A stretch of 64,000 nt of DNA from contig NZ_NPMR01000002.1 in assembly GCF_002245215.1 (NCBI RefSeq), forward strand, positions 1,033,557 to 1,097,556. Reading direction: 5' to 3'. A program made the position numbers and the translations under genes. Shown in pieces: positions 50,895 to 58,895 of this stretch; within the stretch, counting starts at the first letter, position 1; each line of letters starts with the position of its first letter. The stretch comes from Microbacterium sp. Yaish 1 (GTDB taxonomy: Bacteria; Actinomycetota; Actinomycetes; Actinomycetales; Microbacteriaceae). The notes under the pieces were generated by a model, which worked only from the letters and a program-made list of their open reading frames with translations, ran no database searches and had not been told where the DNA came from.

Positions 50895-51892
50895 AGGGCG
50901 CTCGCCCGGCGTCGGCGCGCGAGCGCGATGAGGATGGGAGCCCCGACGAACGCCGTGACGATCCCGACGGGCAGTTCCGCGGGCGCGATGAGCACGCGCC
51001 CCACGACATCCGCCGCGAGCACGACGACGGGCGCGAGCAGCGCGCTGACGGCGAGGATCACCCGGTGATCGGCGCCGAAGAGCCAGCGGGCGATGTGCGG
51101 CACCATGAGCCCGACGAACGAGATCGGCCCGGCCAGTGCTGTCGCCGCGCCCGCGAGGAGGGTCACGGCGACGATGACGCCGATCCGGATGCCGGCGAGG
51201 TTCGCCCCCTGCGCCCGAGCGACGTCGTCGCCGAGCGCGACGGCGTTGAGTCCGGCGCCGAGAACGAGGGCCAGCACGAGCCCGACGGCGATGAAGGGCG
51301 CGACCGGCACGATCGTGTCCCAGCCGCGACCCAGCAGCGACCCGGCGTTCCAGCTGCGCATGGCGTCGAACGCGTCGGGGTCGCTGAGCACGATGCCCGT
51401 CGTGATGCCCGACAGCACCGCGCCGAGGGCGACACCCGCGAGCGTGAGCCGGATCGGGCCCGCGGCCCCGCGTCCGCCCGAGCCGATCAGGTAGACGGCG
51501 ACGGTGACGGCGAGCGCACCGACGAACGCGAACCACACCGTGCCCGACGCCGCGCGCACGCCGAGCACCGCCATCCCGAGAGCGACGGCGAGCGCGGCAC
51601 CGGCGTTGACGCCGAGGATGCCGGGGTCGGCGAGCGGGTTGCGCGTGAAGGCCTGCATCAGCGCGCCGGCGACGCCGAGCGCCGCGCCCGCGAGGAGTCC
51701 CACGACCGTCCGCGGGATCCGGAGCTCGGCCACGACGAACGTCGCCTCGGGAGAGCCCTCGCCCCGCAGCACCGCCGCGACCGTGTCGAGCGAGAGCGGA
51801 TTCGCGCCGACGGCGAGGGATGCCGCGACGACGAGCATCAGGGCCAGGGCGATCGCGGCGCCCGCCGCGGCGCGTCCGGCTCTCGAGCTCAC
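50891..51892 (-). CDS. FecCD family iron-siderophore permease, first subunit
   Basis: A 333-residue permease. LRIPRTVVGLLAGAALGVAGALMQAFTRNPLADPGILGVNAGAA is the FecCD signature and GPISFVGLMVPHIARWLFG the ATPase-coupling loop. Pairs with the downstream permease as a heterodimer. Overlaps the binding-protein gene by 4 nt (ATGA). Confidence 0.88.
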   Translation of the reverse strand: MSSRAGRAAAGAAIALALMLVVAASLAVGANPLSLDTVAAVLRGEGSPEATFVVAELRIPRTVVGLLAGAALGVAGALMQAFTRNPLADPGILGVNAGAALAVALGMAVLGVRAASGTVWFAFVGALAVTVAVYLIGSGGRGAAGPIRLTLAGVALGAVLSGITTGIVLSDPDAFDAMRSWNAGSLLGRGWDTIVPVAPFIAVGLVLALVLGAGLNAVALGDDVARAQGANLAGIRIGVIVAVTLLAGAATALAGPISFVGLMVPHIARWLFGADHRVILAVSALLAPVVVLAADVVGRVLIAPAELPVGIVTAFVGAPILIALARRRRASAL

Positions 51893-52821
51893 CGCCCGTC
51901 GAGGAAGCGCTCGATGTCGGTCAGCACGCTCTGAGCGCCGCGGGGACCGACGCCGGCCACCCAGGTGCTCGTGTCGACCAGCGTCACCGACGGGAAGGCA
52001 TCCGCGTTCTGGGTGATCGCCGCCGGGATCGCGGACGCGTCGGTCACGTCCGAGGCCGTGACGAAGACGGCGTCCGCACGCGCGTCGAGGACGTTCTCGG
52101 GAGAGATGTCGGCCTGTAGCCCGTCGGCCCAGTCATGCTCGGGCGTCGTGTAGCCGACGCACTCGAGCAGGCTGCCCGCGAACGACACGGGGCCGTACAG
52201 GCTGAGCGTCGTCTCGTCGCGCGGACGGATGACCTGCGCCGTCTTGCCGGCGAGGTCGTGTGCCGCCCCGATCTCGGCGCAGCGGTCGTCGACGGCGGCG
52301 ATCTGCGCGGCGACCTCGTCCTCGCGTCCGAGAGCCTCGCCGATCAGCTCGGCGTTGTCGCGCCACGGGTCGGCCTGCGTCGCGATGAAGACCGTCGGAG
52401 CGATCGCCGAGAGCTGGTCGTAGAGCTTCGAATGGCGCGCCTCGGTTCCGAGGATGAGGTCGGGCTTGAGCGCGGCGATCGCCTCGAGGTCGGGCTCGGG
52501 CACCGTGCCGACCGGTTCGACGCCATCGACCTCGAGGTACGCCGGGATTCCCGCGACGTTGCTCGCGACCGCGGCCCCCACCGGCGTGATGCCGACGGAG
52601 ACCGCGGTGTCGAGCTCGAGGGGCTCGAGGGTCACGACGCGCTGGGGCTGCTCGGGAACCTCGGTGACGCCGCGGGCATGCTCGACGGAGCGCGGGGCCG
52701 CGCTGGCCTCCGGCGCGGCGTCAGCAGCGGAGGGCTGCGCAGCGCATCCGGCGACGACGAGGGCCGCGGCGGCCGAGATGGCGACGGCGCTCAGGGCGCG
52801 CCGGACAGGACGAGACAGCAT
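51889..52821 (-). CDS. Iron-siderophore-binding lipoprotein
   Basis: A 310-residue cluster-A/FhuD-type binding protein. The lipobox VAGC puts the lipid on Cys26; RVVTLEPLELDTAVSVGITPVG begins the first lobe and DLEAIAALKPDLILGTEARHSKLYDQLSAIAP is the family's central region. Captures ferric siderophore outside the membrane for the two FecCD permeases. First gene of a five-gene operon. AGGGAAGG precedes ATG 52821, and an iron-box lies 40 nt upstream. Confidence 0.9.
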   Translation of the reverse strand: MLSRPVRRALSAVAISAAAALVVAGCAAQPSAADAAPEASAAPRSVEHARGVTEVPEQPQRVVTLEPLELDTAVSVGITPVGAAVASNVAGIPAYLEVDGVEPVGTVPEPDLEAIAALKPDLILGTEARHSKLYDQLSAIAPTVFIATQADPWRDNAELIGEALGREDEVAAQIAAVDDRCAEIGAAHDLAGKTAQVIRPRDETTLSLYGPVSFAGSLLECVGYTTPEHDWADGLQADISPENVLDARADAVFVTASDVTDASAIPAAITQNADAFPSVTLVDTSTWVAGVGPRGAQSVLTDIERFLDGR

Positions 52822-52860
52822 GTGGGGCCTTCCCTCGGGTCGATCTCGCGGCGAGCGCGA

Positions 52861-52879
52861 TGAGGCAAGGCAACCCTAA
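52861..52879 (-). promoter_or_regulatory. IdeR/DtxR-type iron box
   Basis: The 19-mer TGAGGCAAGGCAACCCTAA matches the DtxR/IdeR consensus TTAGGTTAGGCTAACCTAA at 14 of 19 positions, counted by eye. It lies 40 nt before the start of the siderophore operon and overlaps the likely promoter, so iron-bound repressor would switch the operon off. Confidence 0.75.
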
Positions 52880-52888
52880 CAAAAACCG

Positions 52889-53536
52889 TCAGTCGGCTGT
52901 GAGCGCCGCTTCGATCGGGGTGTCACCACCCGTGAACTCGATCATCCGCCCGACGGTCGCGGGCTCGGACAGGACGGCGGCGATGACCGCCGCGACATCG
53001 CCACGCGGAACGGACTCCTTGCCTGAACCGCCGACCGTGATGCTGCCGGTCGGCTCGTCGAGCGTCAGCGCGCTCGGCGCGACGATGGTCCAGTCCAGTC
53101 CGCTCTCGCGCAGGTGGGCGTCGGCCTCCGCCTTCGCCTCGGCGTAGGCGTAGAACGAGTCGTCCTCGGGCACGCCGTGATCAGGTCCCGCACCGAAGTA
53201 CGACACCATGACGTAGCGGCGGACGCCGGCGGCCGCGGCGGCATCGATCGAGCGGATGGCCGCATCGCGGTCGACCGCCCAGGTGCGGGCGGCATCCCCT
53301 CCCCCGGCTCCCGCGGCCCAGACGACCGCGTCGTTGCCGCTGAGCAGGTTCGTCAGCTGGTCGACGTCGAACGACTCGACGTCGGCGACGAGCGGCGTGG
53401 CTCCGGTCGCCGCGACATCCGCCTCGTGGTCGCGGTTGCGGATGACGGCGGTGACGGTGTCACCGCGCTCGGCGAGGATCGGCTCCAGGCGCAGCGCGAC
53501 CTTGCCGTGGCCTCCGATGATCAGGATGCGAGACAT
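52889..53536 (-). CDS. NAD(P)H-binding SDR-like protein
   Basis: A 215-residue atypical SDR. GGHGKVALRL (8-17) is the Rossmann motif (GxxGxx with HGKVA), IRNRDH gives an NADP-type basic patch, and VVWAAGAGGGD follows strand four. YVMVSYFGAGPDHGVPEDDSFYAYAEAKAEADAHL matches the NAD(P)H-binding family often annotated YwnB/flavin-reductase-like. AAAGGAA precedes ATG 53536. Substrate unknown. Its stop lies 10 nt from the iron box, but it is read away from a different promoter. Confidence 0.75.
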   Translation of the reverse strand: MSRILIIGGHGKVALRLEPILAERGDTVTAVIRNRDHEADVAATGATPLVADVESFDVDQLTNLLSGNDAVVWAAGAGGGDAARTWAVDRDAAIRSIDAAAAAGVRRYVMVSYFGAGPDHGVPEDDSFYAYAEAKAEADAHLRESGLDWTIVAPSALTLDEPTGSITVGGSGKESVPRGDVAAVIAAVLSEPATVGRMIEFTGGDTPIEAALTAD

Positions 53537-53600
53537 GGGTGTTCCTTTCGTCGGGGGGGTGTGGATCGGATGCGGCTGCGCCGGCTCTTCGCCCGGCGCG

Positions 53601-54110
53601 TCAGCCACGGAAGTCGTCGGGGTCGATGTCGTCGAGGAACTCGCGGAACTCCGCGACGCGCTGCTCGGCCGCCTCGGGAGTCTCGGCCCCCTCCGGCGCT
53701 TCGCTCACGGTGTCGGGGATGCCCGCCTCGGCGAGCACGTCGTCGGCGACGAAGATCGGCGCCCCGGCACGCGAGGCGAGCGCGATCGCGTCGGAGGGGC
53801 GGGCATCGACCACCCGCGATCCGGTGAGAGCCGTGACCGTCACCTCGGCGTAGAACGTGCCGTCGTCGATGCGGGTGATCTCCACCCGGTCGACGGTGGC
53901 GTCGGTCGCGTCGAGCAGGCGGATCATGAGGTCGTGCGCGAGGGGACGCGGCGGCGAGACCCCTTCGACCGCGACGAGGATCGACGTCGCCTCCTGCGAA
54001 CCGATCCAGACCGGCAGCACCCGATCCGACAGGGCATCGACGGGCTTGAGCAGGATGACGTGCTGCTGAGCGGGATCGAGCGCGACCCCGAGAACGCGGA
54101 CCTGGACCAT
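53601..54110 (-). CDS. Bifunctional nuclease family (DUF151) protein
   Basis: A 169-residue protein: VRVLGVALDPAQQHVILLKP, LPVWIGSQEATSILVAVEG, RPLAHDLMIRLLDATDATVDRVEIT, TFYAEVTV and RVVDARPSDAIALASRAGAPIFV are the DUF151 core. The last 40 residues form the UVR-like acidic tail (QRVAEFREFLDDIDPDDF). Plant and bacterial members have nuclease activity. In actinobacteria it is usually near the MerR/FHA small-regulator cluster, which is not seen here. GGGAGGTG precedes ATG 54110. Confidence 0.85.
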   Translation of the reverse strand: MVQVRVLGVALDPAQQHVILLKPVDALSDRVLPVWIGSQEATSILVAVEGVSPPRPLAHDLMIRLLDATDATVDRVEITRIDDGTFYAEVTVTALTGSRVVDARPSDAIALASRAGAPIFVADDVLAEAGIPDTVSEAPEGAETPEAAEQRVAEFREFLDDIDPDDFRG

Positions 54111-54186
54111 GACACCTCCCGGGGTCGGTTTCGCCCAGCCTATGCAGGAGGGAATGCGAACGGGGCCGCGGGCGTTGCGGGTTGAC

Positions 54187-55221
54187 ATGCAGCGTTTCGG
54201 CACTCTCTCGTTCGGTCACTACGGTCCGCTCGGCGGCGGTCGCGAGCTCACCGCCGGCGATTCGCTGCGCCAGGCGATCGACCTCGCCCAGGGTATGGAC
54301 GACCTCGGCGCCGTGGGCGCTTACTTCCGCGTGCACCACTTCGCGCGCCAGCAGGCCTCTCCGATGCCGCTGCTCGCCGCGATCGCCGCGACCACGAAGA
54401 ACATCGAGATCGGCACCGGCGTCATCGACATGCGATACGAGAACCCGCTGTACCTCGCCGAGGAGGCGGCGGCGGTCGACCTGATCTCCGACGGACGGCT
54501 CGCGCTCGGCGTCAGCCGCGGGTCACCCGAGACCGTCGTCCGCGGGTACGAGGCGTTCGGATACACCGGGTCGCAGGATCCCCGCGGCGCCGACATCGCT
54601 CGCGAGCACTTCGACACCTTCCTCCGCGCCATCGAGGGCGAGGGGCTCGCCGAGCGCGACCCGAACAGTCCGTTCGGAGGCGGGAACGGCAAGCAGCGGA
54701 TCGAGCCGCACTCCCCCGGCCTCCGCTCGCGCATCTGGTGGGGCGCCGGAACGACCGAGACCGCGGAGTGGGCCGGCCGCATGGGAGTGAACCTGATGTC
54801 GTCGACGCTCCTCACCGAGGCGGACGGCACGCCGTTCGACATCCTCCAGGCCCGACAGCTCGACGCGTTCCGCGCCGCGTGGCGCGAAGCCGGGCATCCC
54901 GGTGAGCCCCGCACGTCGGTCAGCCGATCGGTCTTCCCGATCACGACCGCCGAGGACGAGCTGTACTTCGGCGGCAGCAACGACCAGGACGGCATCGGCT
55001 ACATCGACGGTATGCGCTCGACCTTCGGCAAGACCTACGCCGCGGCGCCCGACGTGCTCCTCGAGCAGCTGCTGCAGGATGCCGCCGTCATGAGCGCCGA
55101 CACCCTCATGCTGACGATTCCCTCGCAGCTGGGCGTCGAGTTCAACCTGCGCATCGTCGAGTCGTTCGCGAAGTACGTCGCCCCCGCGCTCGGCTGGACG
55201 TCGTCCCCCGCCGCCGTCTGA
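54187..55221 (+). CDS. LLM class flavin-dependent oxidoreductase
   Basis: A 344-residue luciferase-like monooxygenase fold protein. FRVHHFARQQASPMPLLAAIAATTKNIEIGTGVIDMRYENPLYLAEEAAAVDLISDGRLALGVSRG is the family core (flavin-binding barrel strands). WWGAGTTETAEWAGRMGVN follows. It uses FMN or F420; F420 is common in this order. It is not clear which compound it oxidises. The start at 54187 is taken at the family N terminus and has no obvious Shine-Dalgarno. Confidence 0.8.
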   Translation: MQRFGTLSFGHYGPLGGGRELTAGDSLRQAIDLAQGMDDLGAVGAYFRVHHFARQQASPMPLLAAIAATTKNIEIGTGVIDMRYENPLYLAEEAAAVDLISDGRLALGVSRGSPETVVRGYEAFGYTGSQDPRGADIAREHFDTFLRAIEGEGLAERDPNSPFGGGNGKQRIEPHSPGLRSRIWWGAGTTETAEWAGRMGVNLMSSTLLTEADGTPFDILQARQLDAFRAAWREAGHPGEPRTSVSRSVFPITTAEDELYFGGSNDQDGIGYIDGMRSTFGKTYAAAPDVLLEQLLQDAAVMSADTLMLTIPSQLGVEFNLRIVESFAKYVAPALGWTSSPAAV

Positions 55222-55226
55222 CCGCC

Positions 55227-55232
55227 TAGGCT
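55227..55232 (+). promoter_or_regulatory. Possible -10 box (TAGGCT)
   Basis: TAGGCT lies 64 nt before the GTG at 55297. Weak: no start codon stands at the usual leaderless distance. Confidence 0.25.
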
Positions 55233-55296
55233 CGGCGGCGGGACGAAGCTCGACGTCCGTCCCGCTGCACGGCTCGCGATCGCTTCGGGCGCGGTC

Positions 55297-55503
55297 GTGC
55301 TCGCGGGACTCGACGTCGCGTCCGGCCTGCTCGCGGTGCGAGATGACGAGGGGTATCTCTTCGACACCGCGTCATGGGGCTTTCGTCTTTTCGTGGCGCT
55401 GTGTGTCGTCGTCGCGCTGACCGCGGCGTTCCTGTCATCCCGGCGACGGAGCCTGCAGGTCGCGGGAGTTCTCGCGGTGGGAACGGTGGCGTTCGCCCCC
55501 TGA
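55297..55503 (+). CDS. Possible small membrane protein
   Basis: A 68-residue frame with one clear helix (about 30-47, FRLFVALCVVVALTAAFL) and two weaker hydrophobic stretches. No family recognised and no convincing Shine-Dalgarno; the frame is open upstream to at least 55243 without another good start. Coding is not certain. The 68-bp element copy 3 begins 41 nt after its stop, a position in which the other copies follow real genes. Confidence 0.45.
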   Translation: MLAGLDVASGLLAVRDDEGYLFDTASWGFRLFVALCVVVALTAAFLSSRRRSLQVAGVLAVGTVAFAP

Positions 55504-55544
55504 CCCGGACGAGGTCACGCCCCGGCGCTGGTCGTAGCTCGCGT

Positions 55545-55612
55545 CGAGAACGCACCATCGCGCCGAGAACGCACCGTCGCGGGTGCGTTCTCGCGGCGAC
55601 GGTGCGTGCTCG
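55545..55612. repeat. 68-bp four-unit palindromic element, copy 3
   Basis: Units CGAGAACGCACC (55545-55556), CGAGAACGCACC (55564-55575), GGTGCGTTCTCG (55582-55593) and GGTGCGTGCTCG (55601-55612), spacings 7, 6 and 7 nt. Ends 36 nt before the hydrolase start. Confidence 0.85.
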
Positions 55613-55636
55613 TCGATCGGCCGGGCGCCACACCCG

Positions 55637-55642
55637 GACAAT
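55637..55642 (+). promoter_or_regulatory. Possible leaderless -10 box (GACAAT)
   Basis: GACAAT, one change from TACAAT, 6 nt before ATG 55649. Confidence 0.35.
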
Positions 55643-55648
55643 GGACGG

Positions 55649-56446
55649 ATGACGCAACGCCGCCGCACGCTCATCGAACGCGACGGCGTCTCGCTCGCGG
55701 TGACCGAGGCCGGAGGGACCGGCCCTGCGGTCCTGCTGCTGCACGGGCTGGCAGGCAGCTCGCGCGAGCTCATGCCCACGGCGGATGCGCTCACCGACGG
55801 GCACCGGGTGCTCCTGCTCGACCAGCGCGGTCACGGCTGCAGCACGCGGCGACCCGACGACCGCTCCCGCGACGCCTTCGTTGCGGATGTCGTCGCCGTG
55901 ATCGAGCGGTTCGCGCCGGAAGAACGAGTGGCACTGGTCGGGCAGTCGATGGGCGCGCACACCGCGTTGCTCACCGCGAGCCGGCATCCCGACCTGGTCA
56001 GTCGGCTGGTGATGCTGGAGGGGCATCCGGCCGGGAGCACCGATCCACAGGATGCCGCCGACCTCGGCGCCTTCTTCACCTCGTGGCCGATCCCGTTCGC
56101 CGATGCCGCCGCCGCGCGGGGCTTCCTCGGCGACTCGCCGCTCACCGAGGCCTGGGTCGCGGACCTCGAGCAGACGCCCTCGGGGTGGCGACCTCGCTTC
56201 GACGCCGACGTCATGCAGGCCGTGATCGCCGCGGTGCACGAGCCACGGTGGGCGGAGTGGAAGGACCTCGCGGTGCCGACGACGGCGGTGTTCGCCCGCC
56301 GCGGCATGTTCTCCCCCGAGCAGCGGGCCGAGCTCGCTCGCCGGCGCCCGGGCACCCGCATCCTGCCGCTCCCCGATGGCACCCACGACGCGCACCTCGA
56401 CGCGTTCCCCTCCTGGATCGCCGCGCTGCGTGAGGCGCCCGCCTGA
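55649..56446 (+). CDS. Alpha/beta hydrolase
   Basis: A 265-residue alpha/beta-hydrolase. LLHGLAGSSREL forms the oxyanion hole (HG), LDQRGHGCS is the usual cap-side motif, the nucleophile elbow is GQSMG with Ser100, and GTHDAHLDAFPSW near the end carries the catalytic His. The acid is probably in the segment before it. No signal peptide. Substrate not predictable: lactones, esters and C-C bonds are all possible. Bracketed by 68-bp element copies 3 and 4. Confidence 0.8.
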   Translation: MTQRRRTLIERDGVSLAVTEAGGTGPAVLLLHGLAGSSRELMPTADALTDGHRVLLLDQRGHGCSTRRPDDRSRDAFVADVVAVIERFAPEERVALVGQSMGAHTALLTASRHPDLVSRLVMLEGHPAGSTDPQDAADLGAFFTSWPIPFADAAAARGFLGDSPLTEAWVADLEQTPSGWRPRFDADVMQAVIAAVHEPRWAEWKDLAVPTTAVFARRGMFSPEQRAELARRRPGTRILPLPDGTHDAHLDAFPSWIAALREAPA

Positions 56447-56457
56447 CGGAGCCCGCC

Positions 56458-56525
56458 CGAGCACGCACCATCCCCGCGAAAGCACACCGTTGCGGGTGCG
56501 TTCTCGCGGCGAGGGTGCGTGCTCG
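56458..56525. repeat. 68-bp four-unit palindromic element, copy 4
   Basis: Units CGAGCACGCACC (56458-56469), CGAAAGCACACC (56477-56488), GGTGCGTTCTCG (56495-56506) and GGTGCGTGCTCG (56514-56525), spacings 7, 6 and 7 nt. Begins 11 nt after the hydrolase stop. Confidence 0.85.
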
Positions 56526-56668
56526 GGGCGTGCCGAACGGCCGGCCAGGGTACAACCACGGCGGGTGTGGGCGAAAGAGCGAGCGGGATTCCGCGGGCTC
56601 GGCCATAACGTGTCGTCCGCCCCGGGTGCCCGACCGGCGCCTGTTCCTGCACAGAAAGAAGAAGCACC

Positions 56669-56950
56669 ATGCTCTGGACGATCCTCGGCCTCATCCTCGT
56701 CGGACTGATCGCCGGCTTCATCGCACGCGCCGTCATCCCCGGCAAGCAGAACATCGGCATCCTGATGACCATCGTGCTCGGCATCGTCGGCTCGTTCGTC
56801 GGCGGATTCCTCGGATTCCTCATCTTCAACCACAGCCCCGAGGGCGGCTTCCTGCAGCCCTCCGGCATCATCGGCTCGATCATCGGCGCCATCATCGTGC
56901 TCGGCATCTACGTCGCCGTCACGCGCCGCGGCTCGACCCGCACGCGCTGA
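56669..56950 (+). CDS. GlsB/YeaQ/YmgE family membrane protein
   Basis: A 93-residue protein with three glycine-zipper helices: LILVGLIAGFIARAVIPG, GILMTIVLGIVGSFVGGFLG and SGIIGSIIGAIIVLGIYVAV. This is the YeaQ/YmgE/GlsB stress-associated (transglycosylase-associated protein) family, usually abundant under stress but of unknown mechanism. AGAAAGAAG precedes ATG 56669. A palindromic element follows 20 nt after its stop. Confidence 0.88.
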   Translation: MLWTILGLILVGLIAGFIARAVIPGKQNIGILMTIVLGIVGSFVGGFLGFLIFNHSPEGGFLQPSGIIGSIIGAIIVLGIYVAVTRRGSTRTR

Positions 56951-56969
56951 CACAGCTGCGCACAGGCAC

Positions 56970-57055
56970 CGCGCGAACTCCTCAGATCCGGGCCCCGCTG
57001 CCGCTGGCAGGACCCGAGACACCGCTATCGGGCCGGATTCTGAGGAGTTGGCGCG
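56970..57055. repeat. AACTCCTCA palindromic element, copy 2
   Basis: GCGCGAACTCCTCA (56971-56984) and TGAGGAGTTGGCGCG (57041-57055) pair, and pairing continues inward (GATCCGGGCC with GGGCCGGAT, one bulge). About 86 bp overall, 20 nt after the GlsB-type stop. Same outer sequence as 48069-48157. Confidence 0.78.
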
Positions 57056-57091
57056 TCGTCGTTCACGAGCCGGAATACCAACACAGCCCGG

Positions 57092-57097
57092 TACCTT
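57092..57097 (+). promoter_or_regulatory. Leaderless -10 box (TACCTT)
   Basis: TACCTT 9 nt before ATG 57107. Confidence 0.4.
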
Positions 57098-57106
57098 GAA
57101 CCGATC

Positions 57107-58057
57107 ATGAGCACGATCGGAAACAGCGACCTCTCCGTCTTCCCCCTCGCCCTCGGCGGCAACGTCTTCGGCTGGACCGCCGACCGCGACACATCGTTCG
57201 CGATCCTCGATGCCTTCGTCGAGGGAGGCGGCAACTTCGTCGACACCGCGGACGTGTACAGCGCGTGGGCACCCGGGCACAGCGGCGGCGAGAGCGAGAC
57301 GATCATCGGCGAATGGCTCGCAGCGCGCAGCCGCCCCGAGGTCGTCGTGGCGACGAAGGTGAGCCAGCATCCCGACTTCCGCGGACTCTCCGCGTCGAAC
57401 ATCCGCGCCGCCGCCGAGGCTTCCCTGAAGCGCCTGGGCGTCGACGCGATCGACCTCTATTACGCCCACTTCGACGACGAGGAGACCCCGCTCGAAGAGA
57501 CCGTCGGCGCGTTCGGCCAGCTCGTCGCCGACGGCCTCGTCCGCCACATCGCCGTGTCGAACTACACCGCCGAGCGCATCGAGGAGTGGCTGCGCATCGC
57601 CGATGAGACCGGCGTCGCCCGCCCCGTGGCCATCCAGCCGCACTACAACCTCGTGCACCGCAACGAGGTCGAAGAGACGATCGTGCCGATCGCCGAGCGC
57701 GAGAACCTCAGCCTCATCCCCTACTTCGCTCTCGCGAAGGGCTTCCTGACCGGCAAGTACCGGTCGACGGATGCCTCGGCCCACAACACCCCGCGCGCCG
57801 AGGGCGCCGCCGTGTACGCGACGCCGCAGGGTCTGCAGATCATCGACACCCTGGAGCGCATCGGCGCCGCACACGACGTGTCGATCGCCTCGGCCGCTCT
57901 CGCGTGGCTGCGCTCGCAGCCGACCGTCGCCGCGCCGATCGCGAGCGCCTCGCGCCTCGAGCAGGTGCAGGGCCTGCTCGACGGCGGGCGCGTCGAGCTC
58001 ACGGCCGACGAGATCGCCGAGCTCACCCGCGTGTCGACCTGGACCCCGGAGGCCTGA
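57107..58057 (+). CDS. Aldo/keto reductase (YdjG/Tas-like)
   Basis: A 316-residue AKR. FVEGGGNFVDTADVYSAW gives catalytic Asp and Tyr, VVVATKVSQHPDF the Lys, and IDLYYAHFDDEETPLEETVGAF the His. IASASRLEQVQGLLDG is the C-terminal cofactor end. The family reduces aldehydes or ketones with NADPH; this branch (long-chain, YajO/Tas type) often handles methylglyoxal or sugar-related aldehydes. Confidence 0.85.
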   Translation: MSTIGNSDLSVFPLALGGNVFGWTADRDTSFAILDAFVEGGGNFVDTADVYSAWAPGHSGGESETIIGEWLAARSRPEVVVATKVSQHPDFRGLSASNIRAAAEASLKRLGVDAIDLYYAHFDDEETPLEETVGAFGQLVADGLVRHIAVSNYTAERIEEWLRIADETGVARPVAIQPHYNLVHRNEVEETIVPIAERENLSLIPYFALAKGFLTGKYRSTDASAHNTPRAEGAAVYATPQGLQIIDTLERIGAAHDVSIASAALAWLRSQPTVAAPIASASRLEQVQGLLDGGRVELTADEIAELTRVSTWTPEA

Positions 58058-58070
58058 TCCGCGGCACCCC

Positions 58071-58143
58071 CAGCTCGGAGAATCACGCGAACCTCGGAGC
58101 CCTGCGCGAGCGGGCTCCGAGGTTCGCCGTTTCCTCCGAGGTT
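58071..58143. terminator. Hairpin after aldo/keto reductase gene
   Basis: A perfect 16-nt inner stem (58087-58102 with 58112-58127; arm GCGAACCTCGGAGCCC) around a 9-nt loop, with imperfect outer pairing built on repeated CTCGGAG/CTCCGAG to about 32 nt per arm. It starts 13 nt after the stop at 58057; no U-tract. Confidence 0.7.
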
Positions 58144-58191
58144 TGCGGTTTCCGCACCTAGGACGCGCGAGCAAACCCACAAATTTCACGG

Positions 58192-58206
58192 TGTGGTAAG
58201 ACCACA
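58192..58206. promoter_or_regulatory. GTGGT-N3-ACCAC operator before the COG2345 gene
   Basis: TGTGGT-AAG-ACCACA, a perfect 6-nt inverted repeat around 3 nt, centred 22 nt before the -10 box (TTTAAT at 58221). The same core recurs in the cydA promoter. Confidence 0.75.
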
Positions 58207-58220
58207 GGCGGTTTTCCGTG

Positions 58221-58226
58221 TTTAAT
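58221..58226 (+). promoter_or_regulatory. Leaderless -10 box (TTTAAT)
   Basis: TTTAAT 7 nt before ATG 58234. An ATG at 58225 lies inside it and is therefore less likely. Confidence 0.5.
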
Positions 58227-58233
58227 GAGTCCC

Positions 58234-58860
58234 ATGAGCACCGCGACCGTCGGATACAGCGCCATCTCGAGCTACTCCCGCGTGGAGATCCTGCACCTCA
58301 TCCAGGAGCAGCCCCGCCGGACGATCCTCGAGCTGCAAGAGGCCACCGACCTGCACCCGAACACCATCCGCGAGCACCTCGCACGCCTGATCTCCGACGG
58401 TTTCATCGTCGCCGAGAAGGAACACCGCACCACCCGCGGTCGTCCGCGCGTGCTCTACAGCGCCGCCGACGGAGACGCGACCCGCAGCGCCATCCAGCGC
58501 CGCAAGGTGCGGGATGCCGCGCAGCGCGGCGACCTCATGCGCCGCGTCCTCACCGTCGATGTCCCCGACGTGCTCGAGACCCGCGCCCTGCATCAGCTCG
58601 ATGCCCTCGTCGAGGAGCTCGAGGACGAAGGCTTCGACCCGATCATCGACGACACCGCGCTGACGGTCGATCTGACCCCCTGCGCCCACGCGACCGCGCA
58701 GGCCGATCACCGGGAAGTGCTCTGCAGCGTGCACCTGAGCCTGCTGCAGGGCGTGCTCACCGAGGCGGGCGGACCGCTCGCCGTCGACGGCATGCGCTCC
58801 TCGTGCGACCCGTCGGTCTGCATCATCCAGCTGCTGCACGCCGCGACCACCCACGACTGA
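58234..58860 (+). CDS. COG2345-type (SufR-like) HTH regulator with C-terminal Cys cluster
   Basis: A 208-residue winged-helix regulator: SRVEILHLIQEQPRRTILEL and LHPNTIREHLARLISDGFIVAEKEH with RGRPRVLYSA (wing). The C-terminal domain has four cysteines: CAHATAQADHREVLC (14 residues apart), then SSCDPSVC, in the positions used by SufR-type iron-sulfur sensors. A palindromic operator sits in its own promoter and the same site precedes cydA. It is thus a candidate redox or Fe-S sensor for the bd oxidase. Confidence 0.75.
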   Translation: MSTATVGYSAISSYSRVEILHLIQEQPRRTILELQEATDLHPNTIREHLARLISDGFIVAEKEHRTTRGRPRVLYSAADGDATRSAIQRRKVRDAAQRGDLMRRVLTVDVPDVLETRALHQLDALVEELEDEGFDPIIDDTALTVDLTPCAHATAQADHREVLCSVHLSLLQGVLTEAGGPLAVDGMRSSCDPSVCIIQLLHAATTHD

Positions 58861-58895
58861 CGCGGACGGAATCGACGCCCGGGCCGAGTCCGACC

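Noticed and set aside
54133..54186. Earlier starts for the LLM oxidoreductase (ATG at 54154 or 54109)
   Set aside because: The upstream residues match no part of the family and the AGGAGG there is too close to the ATG that follows it.
55226..58189. A near-1000-codon antisense frame across LLM, hydrolase and aldo/keto reductase genes
   Set aside because: It runs through palindromic repeats and three well-supported genes; composition is that of a shadow frame.
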